A DNA stretch of 64,000 nucleotides from Microbacterium oleivorans (GTDB taxonomy: Bacteria > Actinomycetota > Actinomycetes > Actinomycetales > Microbacteriaceae): positions 1,154,766-1,218,765 of the forward strand of contig NZ_MAYO01000003.1 of assembly GCF_001691565.1 (NCBI RefSeq), in the 5' to 3' direction. The notes under the pieces are model-generated. The model made no database searches, had not been told where the DNA came from, and saw nothing but the letters and a program-made list of their open reading frames with translations. The position numbers and the translations under genes are program-made. This document shows, piece by piece, positions 39,256-47,473 of this stretch; the stretch's first letter is position 1, and every line of letters begins with the position of its first letter.

Positions 39256-40161
39256 GTCCAGCAGACGGATGCCGGGAGTCCCGGCATCCACCCATCGGAG
39301 TCCGGGATACCTCTTGAACCACGAGACCTGACGCCGCGCGTACCGGCGCGTGAGCAGCTGGGTCTCGGCGACGGCCTCTTCTTCGCCCATGCGGCCCGCC
39401 AGCTGAGCGAGCGCCTGCGCGTAACCGATGGCGCGGGGCGCGGTCGGACCGGACTCGAGGCCCCGGGCCCGGAGTCCGTCGACCTCTGCCAGCAGGCCGT
39501 CCCGCCACATCGCCCGGACCCGCTCGTCGAGGCGCTCGACCAGCTCTGCACGGTCCAGGTGGACACCGACGAGTTCGGTGGCGGGATGCCACAGCACCGG
39601 CACCTCGGGAAGCGCAGCGCCGTGGGTCTCCGCCCCTTGGAGGAGCACCTCGAGAGCCCGGATGACGCGCCGACCGTTGCGCGGATCGAGCCTGTCGGCT
39701 GCTCCCGGATCGACCTGGCGGATCCGCTCGATCAGCACCTCGGCACCGAGCTCGTCGAGATCCGCCTCGAGTCGTGCGCGCAGCGCAGGGTCACGGGGCG
39801 GGAAGCGGAAGTCGAAGACGACGCTCGAGACGTAGAGCCCCGACCCCCCGACGAGGATCGCGTCGGCACCGCGGTCGAAGATGTCGCGGATCGTCGCGCG
39901 CGCTCTCTCCTGGTAGACGGCGACGGCGACGTCCTCGGTCACGTCGAACTCGTCGAACAGATGATGCGGGATGCCGCGCCGCTCCGACACCGGGAGCTTG
40001 GCCGTCCCGATATCCATGCCGCGGTACAGCTGCATGGCATCGGCGTTGACGATCTCCGCCCGCCGACCACCGCGGATGAGCTCCTCGACGAGCTCCAGCG
40101 ACAGCGAGGTCTTACCCGTCCCGGTCGCCCCGACGATCGCCCAGAGGCGCTCCGCGCCCAC
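39241..40161 (-). CDS. miaA: tRNA dimethylallyltransferase
   Basis: Adds the isopentenyl group to A37 of UNN-reading tRNAs. The 306-residue protein has the P-loop VGATGTGKTSLSLEL, the DSAQ-equivalent NADAMQLYRGMDIGTAK, and RRYARRQVSWFKR near the C-terminus. GTG start 4 bases after miaB. Product is the substrate of MiaB, encoded immediately upstream. Confidence 0.96.
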   Translation of the reverse strand: MGAERLWAIVGATGTGKTSLSLELVEELIRGGRRAEIVNADAMQLYRGMDIGTAKLPVSERRGIPHHLFDEFDVTEDVAVAVYQERARATIRDIFDRGADAILVGGSGLYVSSVVFDFRFPPRDPALRARLEADLDELGAEVLIERIRQVDPGAADRLDPRNGRRVIRALEVLLQGAETHGAALPEVPVLWHPATELVGVHLDRAELVERLDERVRAMWRDGLLAEVDGLRARGLESGPTAPRAIGYAQALAQLAGRMGEEEAVAETQLLTRRYARRQVSWFKRYPGLRWVDAGTPGIRLLDSLTS

Positions 40162-40165
40162 GAGG

Positions 40166-41719
40166 TCAGAGTCCGGGCGTCGCGGTGCGGATCATCGGGA
40201 GGCCGAGCGACACAGCGCGCGGACCGTCACCAGCGGGAGCCGGGACGCCGCAGGAGTCGGCCTGCGCCCGGTCCCACGCGTCGCCGGCGCGCGTGCGGCG
40301 GATGCGCAGCGGCGCGCCGCCCGAGCTGTCGGCGAGGAGGTGGAACGGGGCGGCGTGCGTGACGACCGTCGTGACCACGTCGCCGGGCCGCGGTGTCGGG
40401 GACCCCTCGGGGACCTCGAAGTGGACGAGGCGGTTGTCCTCGGCCCTGCCGGTCAGACGGTGGGTCGCGGCATCCTTCTTGCCCTCACCGGTGGAGACGA
40501 GGACCTCGACGGTGCGTCCGAGCTGAGCCTGGTTCTCCTCGAGGGAGATCCGTTCCTGGAGGGCGACGAGGCGGTTGTACCGCTCCTGGACGACCTCCTT
40601 CGGGACCTGGTCGGGCATCGTGGCGGCGGGTGTGCCCTCGCGGATCGAGTACTGGAAGGTGAAGGCACCTGCGAAGCGAGCCTGCTCGACGACGCTCATC
40701 GTGTCCTCGAAATCCGCGTCGGTCTCACCCGGGAAGCCGACGATGATGTCGGTCGAGATCGCCGCGTGGGGCATCCTCTCGCGTACGCGGTCGAGGATGC
40801 CGAGGAACCGCTCGCTGCGGTACGACCGCCGCATCGCCTTGAGGATTCGGTCCGACCCCGACTGCAACGGCATGTGCAGCTGCGGCATGACCGCGGGGGT
40901 CTCGGCCATCGCGTCGATGACGTCGTCGGTGAAGGCCGCGGGATGCGGGCTCGTGAAGCGGATCCGCTCCAGTCCCGGGATCTCGCCCGCAGCGCGGAGG
41001 AGCTTGCTGAACGCCTGGCGGTCGCCGAATTCGACGCCGTAGCTGTTCACGTTCTGGCCGAGCAGCGTGACCTCGATCGCCCCGTCGTCGACGAGCAGGC
41101 GTATCTCGTTCAGGATGTCGCCGGGACGACGGTCCTTCTCCTTGCCGCGCAGGCTCGGGACGATGCAGAACGTGCAGGTGTTGTTGCAGCCGACCGAGAT
41201 CGAGACCCAGCCGCTGTGCGCCGAATCGCGCTTGGTGGGAAGCGTCGACGGGAACACCTCGAGCGACTCGAGGATTTCGAGCTCCGCCTCGCCGTTGTGT
41301 CGGGCGCGCTCGAGCAGGCTCGGGAGGGACCCCATGTTGTGGGTGCCGAAGACCACGTCGACCCAGGGCGCCTTCTGCTGGACGGCATCCTTGTCCATCT
41401 GGGCCAGGCAGCCGCCGACCGCGATCTGCATTCCGTCGTGCTTGTCCTTGCGGCTCTTCAGGTGTCCGAGGGTGCCGTAGAGCTTGCCCGCCGCGTTGTC
41501 GCGGACGGCGCAGGTGTTGATGACGACGACGTCGGCCTCGGCGCCCGCGTCGGCGCGGATGTAGCCGGCCGACTCGAGGGAACCCGACAGACGCTCCGAG
41601 TCGTGGACGTTCATCTGGCACCCGAACGTCCGCACCTCGTAGGTGCGGACGTGACCGTCGGCGGCGACGGCTGCGTCGGACGGGGCGATGAGAGTGGGGG
41701 CAGCGGAAGGGCTGGTCAT
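40166..41719 (-). CDS. miaB: tRNA-2-methylthio-N6-dimethylallyladenosine synthase
   Basis: Radical-SAM methylthiotransferase that completes ms2i6A37. The 517-residue protein has the N-terminal UPF0004 cluster domain (FGCQMN, NTCAVRD, GGCLAQ cysteines), the radical-SAM motif CNNTCTFC and a C-terminal TRAM domain (about 385-455). The last ~60 residues, rich in Ala/Pro/Arg, exceed the E. coli enzyme. A TAGAAT -10 lies 9 bases before the ATG. Confidence 0.96.
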   Translation of the reverse strand: MTSPSAAPTLIAPSDAAVAADGHVRTYEVRTFGCQMNVHDSERLSGSLESAGYIRADAGAEADVVVINTCAVRDNAAGKLYGTLGHLKSRKDKHDGMQIAVGGCLAQMDKDAVQQKAPWVDVVFGTHNMGSLPSLLERARHNGEAELEILESLEVFPSTLPTKRDSAHSGWVSISVGCNNTCTFCIVPSLRGKEKDRRPGDILNEIRLLVDDGAIEVTLLGQNVNSYGVEFGDRQAFSKLLRAAGEIPGLERIRFTSPHPAAFTDDVIDAMAETPAVMPQLHMPLQSGSDRILKAMRRSYRSERFLGILDRVRERMPHAAISTDIIVGFPGETDADFEDTMSVVEQARFAGAFTFQYSIREGTPAATMPDQVPKEVVQERYNRLVALQERISLEENQAQLGRTVEVLVSTGEGKKDAATHRLTGRAEDNRLVHFEVPEGSPTPRPGDVVTTVVTHAAPFHLLADSSGGAPLRIRRTRAGDAWDRAQADSCGVPAPAGDGPRAVSLGLPMIRTATPGL

Positions 41720-41728
41720 GATCAGCCC

Positions 41729-41734
41729 ATTCTA
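41729..41734 (-). promoter_or_regulatory. -10 element of miaB
   Basis: TAGAAT with 9 bases to the ATG; leader of at most a few bases. Confidence 0.5.
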
Positions 41735-41768
41735 CGAGCCGCCTCGCCACGGGATGCCCCGCGTGGCG

Positions 41769-42647
41769 TCAACGAAGGAGCGAGCGGATGCGGGCGGCCG
41801 AGATGGCGCTGAAGGTGACCGCGACGGCGATGAGCACTGTCACGGCGAGCCAGACGGGGACCATGTTCGAACCGACGAAGAGATCGATCCCGTAGATCTC
41901 CTTGAGGTCGCTGACAGCGCCGCTGTCACCGCCGGCGAGAGCGGTGATCGTCTCATCGGTGAACGGCCGGCGCAGGAGCATGGCTCCCTGGGCGAACGGG
42001 AGTGCGTTGATGGTCGACGCCACGCCATCGGGGAGCGACCCGACCGGGATGTACGAGCCCGCGACGAACCCGAGGACGGTACCCACAACCGTGGAGAACG
42101 CGGAGTACGCGCCGGTCGTCTTGAGGAAGGAGGCGCCGAAGGCTCCGAGGGAGGTGAAAGCGACGCAGCAGAGCACCATCGCACCGCTCGCCTGCAGAAT
42201 CTCGAGAGGACCGAGCCATGTGTCGCGGACCAGTCCGAGCTCGAGCACGGTGAGGGCCAGGATGATGCCGGACATGATGATCGCCACGGACACCGAGGAC
42301 AGCAGGTACCCGAGGACCAGCTGCGATCGACGGATCGGCGCGACGAGGAAATCGGCGAACCGTCCCGAGGCGCGATCGTCCACGAACACGGAGATCGCGC
42401 CGACCCCCGAGGTGACGGTCGTGAGCAGGACGATGCCCGACAGCATCCAACTGTCGACGAACGCCTCGATTTCGCCGCGGGACGCGCGCGGCAGAGTGCG
42501 CTCGAGGCCGTCGACTTGCAGCCGCGACAGGAAGAGCGTGTAGAGGAGGAAGAGGATGAGTCCGCTCAGCAGCGAGAAGAAGACGTTCATCCGGTCGCGG
42601 AAGAACAGCGTCAGGTTGCGGCGCACGATCGCCGCGATGATGTTCAC
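41769..42647 (-). CDS. ABC-2 type transporter permease
   Basis: A 292-residue membrane protein with six hydrophobic segments and the ABC-2 membrane pattern (RNLTLFFRDRMNVFFSLLSGLI at the N-terminus; GSYIPVGSLPDGV in the second half). Exporter of the drug/polyketide-resistance type; substrate unknown. The GTG overlaps the ATPase stop by four bases. Confidence 0.88.
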   Translation of the reverse strand: MNIIAAIVRRNLTLFFRDRMNVFFSLLSGLILFLLYTLFLSRLQVDGLERTLPRASRGEIEAFVDSWMLSGIVLLTTVTSGVGAISVFVDDRASGRFADFLVAPIRRSQLVLGYLLSSVSVAIIMSGIILALTVLELGLVRDTWLGPLEILQASGAMVLCCVAFTSLGAFGASFLKTTGAYSAFSTVVGTVLGFVAGSYIPVGSLPDGVASTINALPFAQGAMLLRRPFTDETITALAGGDSGAVSDLKEIYGIDLFVGSNMVPVWLAVTVLIAVAVTFSAISAARIRSLLR

Positions 42648-43564
42648 GCCGCGTCCTCGGCCATCTCGCCGCGACCGGTGAGGGCGAGGAAGACATCGTC
42701 CATCCGGCCGTGCCGGAACTCGAAGTCCAGAACGTCCTCGCCATGATCGGTCAGAAGATGTCGAGCCGTCTGCGCGTCGGGGACCTCGATCGTGAGGATG
42801 TCGCCGTCGCGGCTCGAGCTCAGCCCGCCGCGGGTGGCGAGAGCGGACAGCGTGTCGGGGTCGCGCGTCGTGACCGTGAGGACGCTGCGACTGTGACGTG
42901 CCCGCAGCTCTGTGGGCGTTCCGCTCGCCACGACGCGGCCCGCGTCGATGATGGTGACCTGATCCGCCTCTTCCGTCTCGGCCATGTAATGGGTGGTCAG
43001 GAAGACGGTGAGACCGTGCTCGGATCGCAACCGATCGATCGCCCTCCACACCGCCACACGGCTGGCCGGATCGAGCCCTGCCGTCGGCTCGTCGAGGAAC
43101 AGGGTCGACGGTTCGTGCATGAGCGCCCGCGCGATGTCGGCTCGGCGACGCTGTCCGCCCGACAGCCGCCCATAGGGACGATCGAGGAACTCGCCGAGTT
43201 CGATGAGGAGGGAGAGTTCGGCCAGCCTCGTGGCGAAGCGCCGACGGTCGATGAGGGAGAGTGTGGCACGTAGCGCCAGATTCTCCCGAACGGTGAGGTC
43301 GTCATCGAGCAACGATCGTTGGAAGACGACACCGATCCGCGACCGGACCCGTTCGCTGTGCGTCGACACGTCGTAGCCCGCGACGCGGACGGTTCCGGCG
43401 TCGGCGCTCAGCAGCGTCGTGAGGCATCCGATCGTCGTGGACTTCCCGGCACCGTTCGCACCGAGGAAGGCGAACAGCTGGCCGTCCGGGACGGCGAAGG
43501 AGACGCCGTCGACCGCGGTGACGGTCTTGTACGACTTCACGAGACCGTCGACCTCGATCATCAT
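42644..43564 (-). CDS. ABC-2 transporter ATP-binding protein
   Basis: A 306-residue DrrA/CcmA-like ATPase: Walker A GANGAGKST, signature RLSGGQRRRADIARAL, Walker B LFLDEPTAGLDP, switch histidine in FLTTHYMAE, and a C-terminal DUF4162-like tail. I chose the ATG at 43564 because GGAGGAG lies 7 bases before it; an in-frame GTG two codons earlier is too close to that site. Partner permease follows. Confidence 0.9.
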   Translation of the reverse strand: MMIEVDGLVKSYKTVTAVDGVSFAVPDGQLFAFLGANGAGKSTTIGCLTTLLSADAGTVRVAGYDVSTHSERVRSRIGVVFQRSLLDDDLTVRENLALRATLSLIDRRRFATRLAELSLLIELGEFLDRPYGRLSGGQRRRADIARALMHEPSTLFLDEPTAGLDPASRVAVWRAIDRLRSEHGLTVFLTTHYMAETEEADQVTIIDAGRVVASGTPTELRARHSRSVLTVTTRDPDTLSALATRGGLSSSRDGDILTIEVPDAQTARHLLTDHGEDVLDFEFRHGRMDDVFLALTGRGEMAEDAA

Positions 43565-43629
43565 GCGCACACTCCTCCGGCCGCGCCCGGCGCGCGTAGG
43601 GCGAGTCTGTCAGATGGAGGCGACCGTGG

Positions 43630-44352
43630 TCACGGTTCGAAGCGAACCCCGTGCCGCGGCGGTGCACTGGTCTCGTCGAGCGCACGACGAGCCACCGACA
43701 GGGCGACGGAGCCGTACCCTCGCCGGGCCAGCTGCCCGGCGAGACGCCGGAGGGCCGTATCGCGGTCGAGGCCTTCGAGCCCCCGGGCCTTGGACCGTGC
43801 GAACTCGAGAGCTCGCTCGGCCTCGTCATCGGGGAGTTGGTCGAGCGCCTCGTCGATCACCTCACGGGGGATGCCGCGCTGCGACAAACCCTGTGCGATC
43901 GCCATCCGCCCCTGCGCTTTGCGAGACGTCGCCTTGTCGATCAGCTGCTCGGCGAGGGCGGCGTCGTCGAGGTACCCGAGCGAGACGAACCGCTCGACGA
44001 TGCCCTCGAGCTCTGCCTCATCGAGATCGTGTTCTCGGAGCACCGATCGAGCCTCGCGAAGCGAGAGAGATCGTGTCCGGAGCTTGCGCAGAAGGATCCG
44101 CTCTGCCACTGCCGCGGGCGCATCCTCGCCCGCGGGGGCGACGACGGGGATGGTCCCCGTCGCCGGGTGCGCCGCACGAGCCGCGGACCTCTCGGATGCG
44201 GCACGCTCGGCGATCCACGTCGCGTGCCACGGCTGCGAGTCAACAGCGTCGCCTGCGGCGGACCGTCCGTCGTCCGCGGCGTCTGCCCGCCGTCCGAACA
44301 GCGGGATGACGGGGGCGAGCGAGTCCCGCTCGCCCCCGTTCGAGTCCGTCAT
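43630..44352 (-). CDS. recX: RecA regulator RecX
   Basis: A 240-residue helical protein that limits RecA filaments. The RecX repeats begin near residue 85 (ILLRKLRTRSLSLREAR) and continue with GYLDDAALAEQLI and QGLSQRGIPREVIDEALD. The N-terminal 80 residues are low-complexity, Ala/Arg-rich, and longer than in E. coli. It starts 2 bases after recA, so it is SOS-regulated with it. Confidence 0.93.
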   Translation of the reverse strand: MTDSNGGERDSLAPVIPLFGRRADAADDGRSAAGDAVDSQPWHATWIAERAASERSAARAAHPATGTIPVVAPAGEDAPAAVAERILLRKLRTRSLSLREARSVLREHDLDEAELEGIVERFVSLGYLDDAALAEQLIDKATSRKAQGRMAIAQGLSQRGIPREVIDEALDQLPDDEAERALEFARSKARGLEGLDRDTALRRLAGQLARRGYGSVALSVARRALDETSAPPRHGVRFEP

Positions 44353-44354
44353 GA

Positions 44355-45413
44355 TCAGGCCGGGCGGCGAGCCGTCAGCTCGTCCGACACCGCGGCATCA
44401 TCGGCGGCGGCCTTCGGCTGCCCGATCCCGAGCTTCTGCTTGATCTTCGTCTCGATCTCGGCAGCGACGTCGGTGTTCTTCAGCAGGAAGTTGCGCGAGT
44501 TCTCCTTACCCTGACCGAGCTGCTCGCCCTCGTATGTGTACCAGGCTCCCGACTTCTTCACGATGCCGTGCTCGACACCGAAGTCGATGAGGCTTCCCTC
44601 GCGGGAGATGCCGACACCGTAGAGGATGTCGAACTCGGCCTGCTTGAAGGGCGGCGCCATCTTGTTCTTGACGACCTTCACTCGGGTGCGGTTACCGACC
44701 GCCTCGGACCCGTCCTTCAAGGTCTCGATCCGCCGGATGTCGAGTCGCACGGAGGCGTAGAACTTGAGCGCCTTACCTCCGGCGGTGGTCTCGGGCGAGC
44801 CGAAGAACACGCCGATCTTCTCGCGGAGCTGGTTGATGAAGATCGCCGTGGTCTTGGTCTGGTTCAGACCACCGGTGATCTTGCGGAGAGCCTGCGACAT
44901 GAGGCGGGCCTGGAGACCCACGTGCGAGTCACCCATCTCACCCTTGATCTCGGCTTCCGGAACGAGAGCCGCGACGGAGTCGATGACGACCAGGTCGATC
45001 GCGCCGGAGCGGATGAGCATGTCGGCGATCTCGAGCGCCTGCTCACCAGTGTCGGGCTGCGAGACGAGGAGGGCATCGATGTCGACGCCCAGCTTCTCGG
45101 CGTAGCTCGGGTCGAGTGCGTGCTCGGCGTCGATGAACGCGGCGATGCCGCCGGCACGCTGCGTGTTCGCGATCGCGTGGAGGGTCAGCGTCGTCTTACC
45201 CGAGGACTCCGGCCCGTAGATCTCGACGACGCGACCGCGCGGGATCCCGCCGATGCCGAGCGCGACGTCGAGGGCGATCGACCCGGTCGGGATGACCTCG
45301 ACCGGTGCGCGCTCGTCGCTCCCGAGTCGCATGATCGATCCCTTGCCGAACTGGCGATCGATCTGGGCGAGGGCCGATTCGAGGGCCTTCTCGCGGTCTG
45401 CAGGTGAGGGCAT
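44355..45413 (-). CDS. recA: Recombinase A
   Basis: A 352-residue strand-exchange protein and LexA co-protease. Walker A GPESSGKT is at 67-74, loop L1 near [14 protein letters not shown], and [20 protein letters not shown] covers L2 and the protomer contact. No intein. The predicted promoter with SOS box is about 185 bases upstream of the ATG, so unlike many genes here recA has a long leader. Confidence 0.98.
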   Translation of the reverse strand: MPSPADREKALESALAQIDRQFGKGSIMRLGSDERAPVEVIPTGSIALDVALGIGGIPRGRVVEIYGPESSGKTTLTLHAIANTQRAGGIAAFIDAEHALDPSYAEKLGVDIDALLVSQPDTGEQALEIADMLIRSGAIDLVVIDSVAALVPEAEIKGEMGDSHVGLQARLMSQALRKITGGLNQTKTTAIFINQLREKIGVFFGSPETTAGGKALKFYASVRLDIRRIETLKDGSEAVGNRTRVKVVKNKMAPPFKQAEFDILYGVGISREGSLIDFGVEHGIVKKSGAWYTYEGEQLGQGKENSRNFLLKNTDVAAEIETKIKQKLGIGQPKAAADDAAVSDELTARRPA

Positions 45414-45596
45414 GTCGTGCTCCTTGATACTCGCGGTTCCGTCGCCCGTAGGCTGTCGCGCTCGTCACCGACGGATCGGATGCTGCGACAGGGCGTGGGT
45501 GTCATCTGACGACATTCACGTTAGGAGGGGGCTCCGACATCGCTGACGGATCCAGCCCTTACGTGAACGACGTGTCTACGACACCCGTTGTGCAGG
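45414..45596 (-). other. recA leader region
   Basis: About 183 bases between the predicted -10 and the recA ATG. I see no strong hairpin, leader peptide or second promoter in it. Confidence 0.4.
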
Positions 45597-45602
45597 AGAC
45601 TA
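45597..45602 (-). promoter_or_regulatory. -10 element of recA
   Basis: TAGTCT on the minus strand, about 8 bases downstream of the SOS box, which covers the -35 position. Confidence 0.45.
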
Positions 45603-45610
45603 CGCCCGTG

Positions 45611-45626
45611 TCGAACGCATCTTCGA
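45611..45626. promoter_or_regulatory. LexA (SOS) box of recA
   Basis: TCGAACGCATCTTCGA: one base away from a perfect TCGAAC-N4-GTTCGA, the actinobacterial SOS box. It lies between the DUF3046 stop and the recA -10. Confidence 0.75.
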
Positions 45627-45640
45627 TACGACACGCCGAG

Positions 45641-45862
45641 TCAACGACGCGGATCGAGCCTCCCGGCACCGTGCCGGCGGTTCACGGGAACGTCGGTCTC
45701 GGCGCAGAGGGCGTGCCAGACCTCACGCGGCGCGACACCTGCGGCCAGCGCTTCCTGGGCGGTGCGATTGCCGACGCCCGTCAACACCAGGTCGGAGACG
45801 AGGGCAGCGCCTCCCGACCCGAACTCGTCGGCGACGGCACGATCGAACTCGCTGTGACGCAT
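45641..45862 (-). CDS. DUF3046 protein
   Basis: A 73-residue protein starting MRHSEFDRAVADEFG and containing GVAPREVWHALCAETDVP, the DUF3046 pattern. It is a conserved actinobacterial small protein typically encoded between clgR and recA. Function unknown. It starts 7 bases after clgR. Confidence 0.85.
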   Translation of the reverse strand: MRHSEFDRAVADEFGSGGAALVSDLVLTGVGNRTAQEALAAGVAPREVWHALCAETDVPVNRRHGAGRLDPRR

Positions 45863-45869
45863 CGCGCGA

Positions 45870-46190
45870 TCAGCGCAGCGACAGCTCGGGGGCGGGGACG
45901 TCGTCGCCCAGCGACGCGAGATCGTCGGGAACGACGTCGGAGAGCGAGTGCAATCCCTCGAGCACCGAGATACGCTCGCCGACCTCGCGCATGATCGCGG
46001 AGATCGGGACGTCGAGGGCCTCGGCCACCGCGGCGAGGATTTCGCTCGACGCTTCCTTCTGACCGCGCTCGACCTCGCTGAGGTAACCGAGGGCGACGCT
46101 CGCCTTGCCCGACACCTGCCGGAGGGTGTGACCCTTCTGCAGACGGAAGTCGCGGAGCACGTCACCGATCTCTTGACGAACCAGGATCAT
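45870..46190 (-). CDS. clgR: ClgR-like XRE-family regulator
   Basis: A 106-residue regulator with a Cro/CI helix-turn-helix at about 10-65 (LRQVSGKASVALGYLSEVERGQKEASSEIL). In Corynebacterium, Mycobacterium and Streptomyces ClgR activates clp protease and repair genes. GAGGGAGGG ribosome-binding site upstream. The 46191-46339 gap contains only a TTCGCTG half-site resembling ClgR boxes, not a full palindrome. Confidence 0.88.
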   Translation of the reverse strand: MILVRQEIGDVLRDFRLQKGHTLRQVSGKASVALGYLSEVERGQKEASSEILAAVAEALDVPISAIMREVGERISVLEGLHSLSDVVPDDLASLGDDVPAPELSLR

Positions 46191-46339
46191 GCGTGGGCCC
46201 TCCCTCTGCTGCGATCCACCGAAGCCCTTACGGGGGAACCACGGTACAACACGTTCGCTGTCACCCTAGACCCCGAGCGCTGGGGAATGGATGGGAATCA
46301 CCGAGCCGTAACGTGCTCGGAACACGCGCTATTCCCGGC

Positions 46340-46879
46340 TCAGAGGGCCTCGACCGCAAGAGCGATGGCACGCGCGGCCGCCGCCGTGCGGATCTCGTCG
46401 CGGTCGCCCGACAGTGCGAGCGATTCGACCCGCGACCCCAACGGAGTGGACACCGCGATGTGGACGGTGCCGACCGGTTGCCCGTCGGAGGAGACGGGAC
46501 CCGCGATCCCCGTCGTCGCGATACCCACGTCTGCAGGCTCACCCTCTCCGACAGCGCGGCGAACCCCCTCCGCCATCTGACGAGCGACGCGCGGATGGAC
46601 CGGGCCATGCGCCTCCAGGAGGGTGCCGTCGACCCCCAGCAGGCGCTCCTTGAGATCGGTCGCGTATGCGACGATGCCACCCCGGAAGACCGCCGACGCA
46701 CCCGAGACGGAGACGACGGATGCCGCGACCAGGCCACCGGTCAACGACTCCGCCACCCCGAGCGTCCACCCCAGCTCCTTGAGCCGTTCGACCAAGCGTT
46801 CCGAATCCGATCGAGGGCCCCGCGCGACGGCGGTCTCCTCGAGCTCGTCCGGCAGCTCGCTCGGCGTCCGCCGCATCAT
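46340..46879 (-). CDS. cinA: CinA-like nicotinamide-nucleotide amidohydrolase (PncC)
   Basis: A 179-residue stand-alone CinA C-terminal domain: GVAESLTGGLVAASVVSVSGASAVFRGGIVAYA and GIAGPVSSDGQPVGTVHIA. PncC-type enzymes deamidate NMN in pyridine-nucleotide recycling. No N-terminal MoeA-like domain, as usual at this locus. The ATG overlaps pgsA by four bases. Confidence 0.92.
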   Translation of the reverse strand: MMRRTPSELPDELEETAVARGPRSDSERLVERLKELGWTLGVAESLTGGLVAASVVSVSGASAVFRGGIVAYATDLKERLLGVDGTLLEAHGPVHPRVARQMAEGVRRAVGEGEPADVGIATTGIAGPVSSDGQPVGTVHIAVSTPLGSRVESLALSGDRDEIRTAAAARAIALAVEAL

Positions 46880-47442
46880 GCGCTCCGGACCCGGCGGCCG
46901 CGGATGGCCGTCACCACGTAGTCGACGCCGCTGGCGACCGTGAGCAGCACGGCGATCGTCATCGCGATGGTGTTGACCACGTGGATCCACTCCCCCACGA
47001 CCGTCCACAGCGGCAGCAGTGCGAGCGCCAGCGCAACCGCCTGCGCGACCGTCTTCAGCTTGCCCATCCACGCGGCTGCGACCACGTGGTCCGTGGCCAC
47101 GACGAGGCGGTGCACGGTGATGCCCAGTTCACGCAGGAGCACCAGGACGACCACCCATACCGGCAACTCGCCGAGGATCGAGAGGACCACGAACGCGCAC
47201 CCCGTCAGCACCTTGTCGGCGATGGGGTCGAGCAGCTTGCCGAGGTCGGTGACGATCTCGTAGCGGCGGGCGAGGTATCCGTCGATGCCGTCCGTCGCGA
47301 TGGCGACGATGAAGAGCACACCGGCCCACCACCGCAGGGCCCCGTCCACGCCCCCGTCGGCGAGGAGGAGCCACACGAACACGGGTGCGCACAGGATGCG
47401 CACGATAGTGATGGCGTTGGGCAGCTGCCGCGGGATCGTCAC
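46876..47442 (-). CDS. pgsA: CDP-diacylglycerol-glycerol-3-phosphate phosphatidyltransferase
   Basis: A 188-residue membrane enzyme making phosphatidylglycerol phosphate. The CDP-alcohol phosphotransferase motif DGIDGYLARRYEIVTDLG, then LLDPIADK, is intact (about residues 50-77), with five to six membrane segments. The GTG start follows a TAGGCT -10 by 6 bases. Heads pgsA-cinA-(clgR). Confidence 0.93.
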   Translation of the reverse strand: MTIPRQLPNAITIVRILCAPVFVWLLLADGGVDGALRWWAGVLFIVAIATDGIDGYLARRYEIVTDLGKLLDPIADKVLTGCAFVVLSILGELPVWVVVLVLLRELGITVHRLVVATDHVVAAAWMGKLKTVAQAVALALALLPLWTVVGEWIHVVNTIAMTIAVLLTVASGVDYVVTAIRGRRVRSA

Positions 47443-47448
47443 GGGACG

Positions 47449-47454
47449 AGCCTA
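47449..47454 (-). promoter_or_regulatory. -10 element of pgsA (leaderless)
   Basis: TAGGCT with 6 bases to the GTG start. Confidence 0.5.
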
Positions 47455-47473
47455 TCGAGCCGCACAGTCGGCG

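Noticed and set aside
46191..46339. Complete ClgR box upstream of clgR
   Set aside because: Only a half-site-like TTCGCTG is seen; the palindromic partner is missing.
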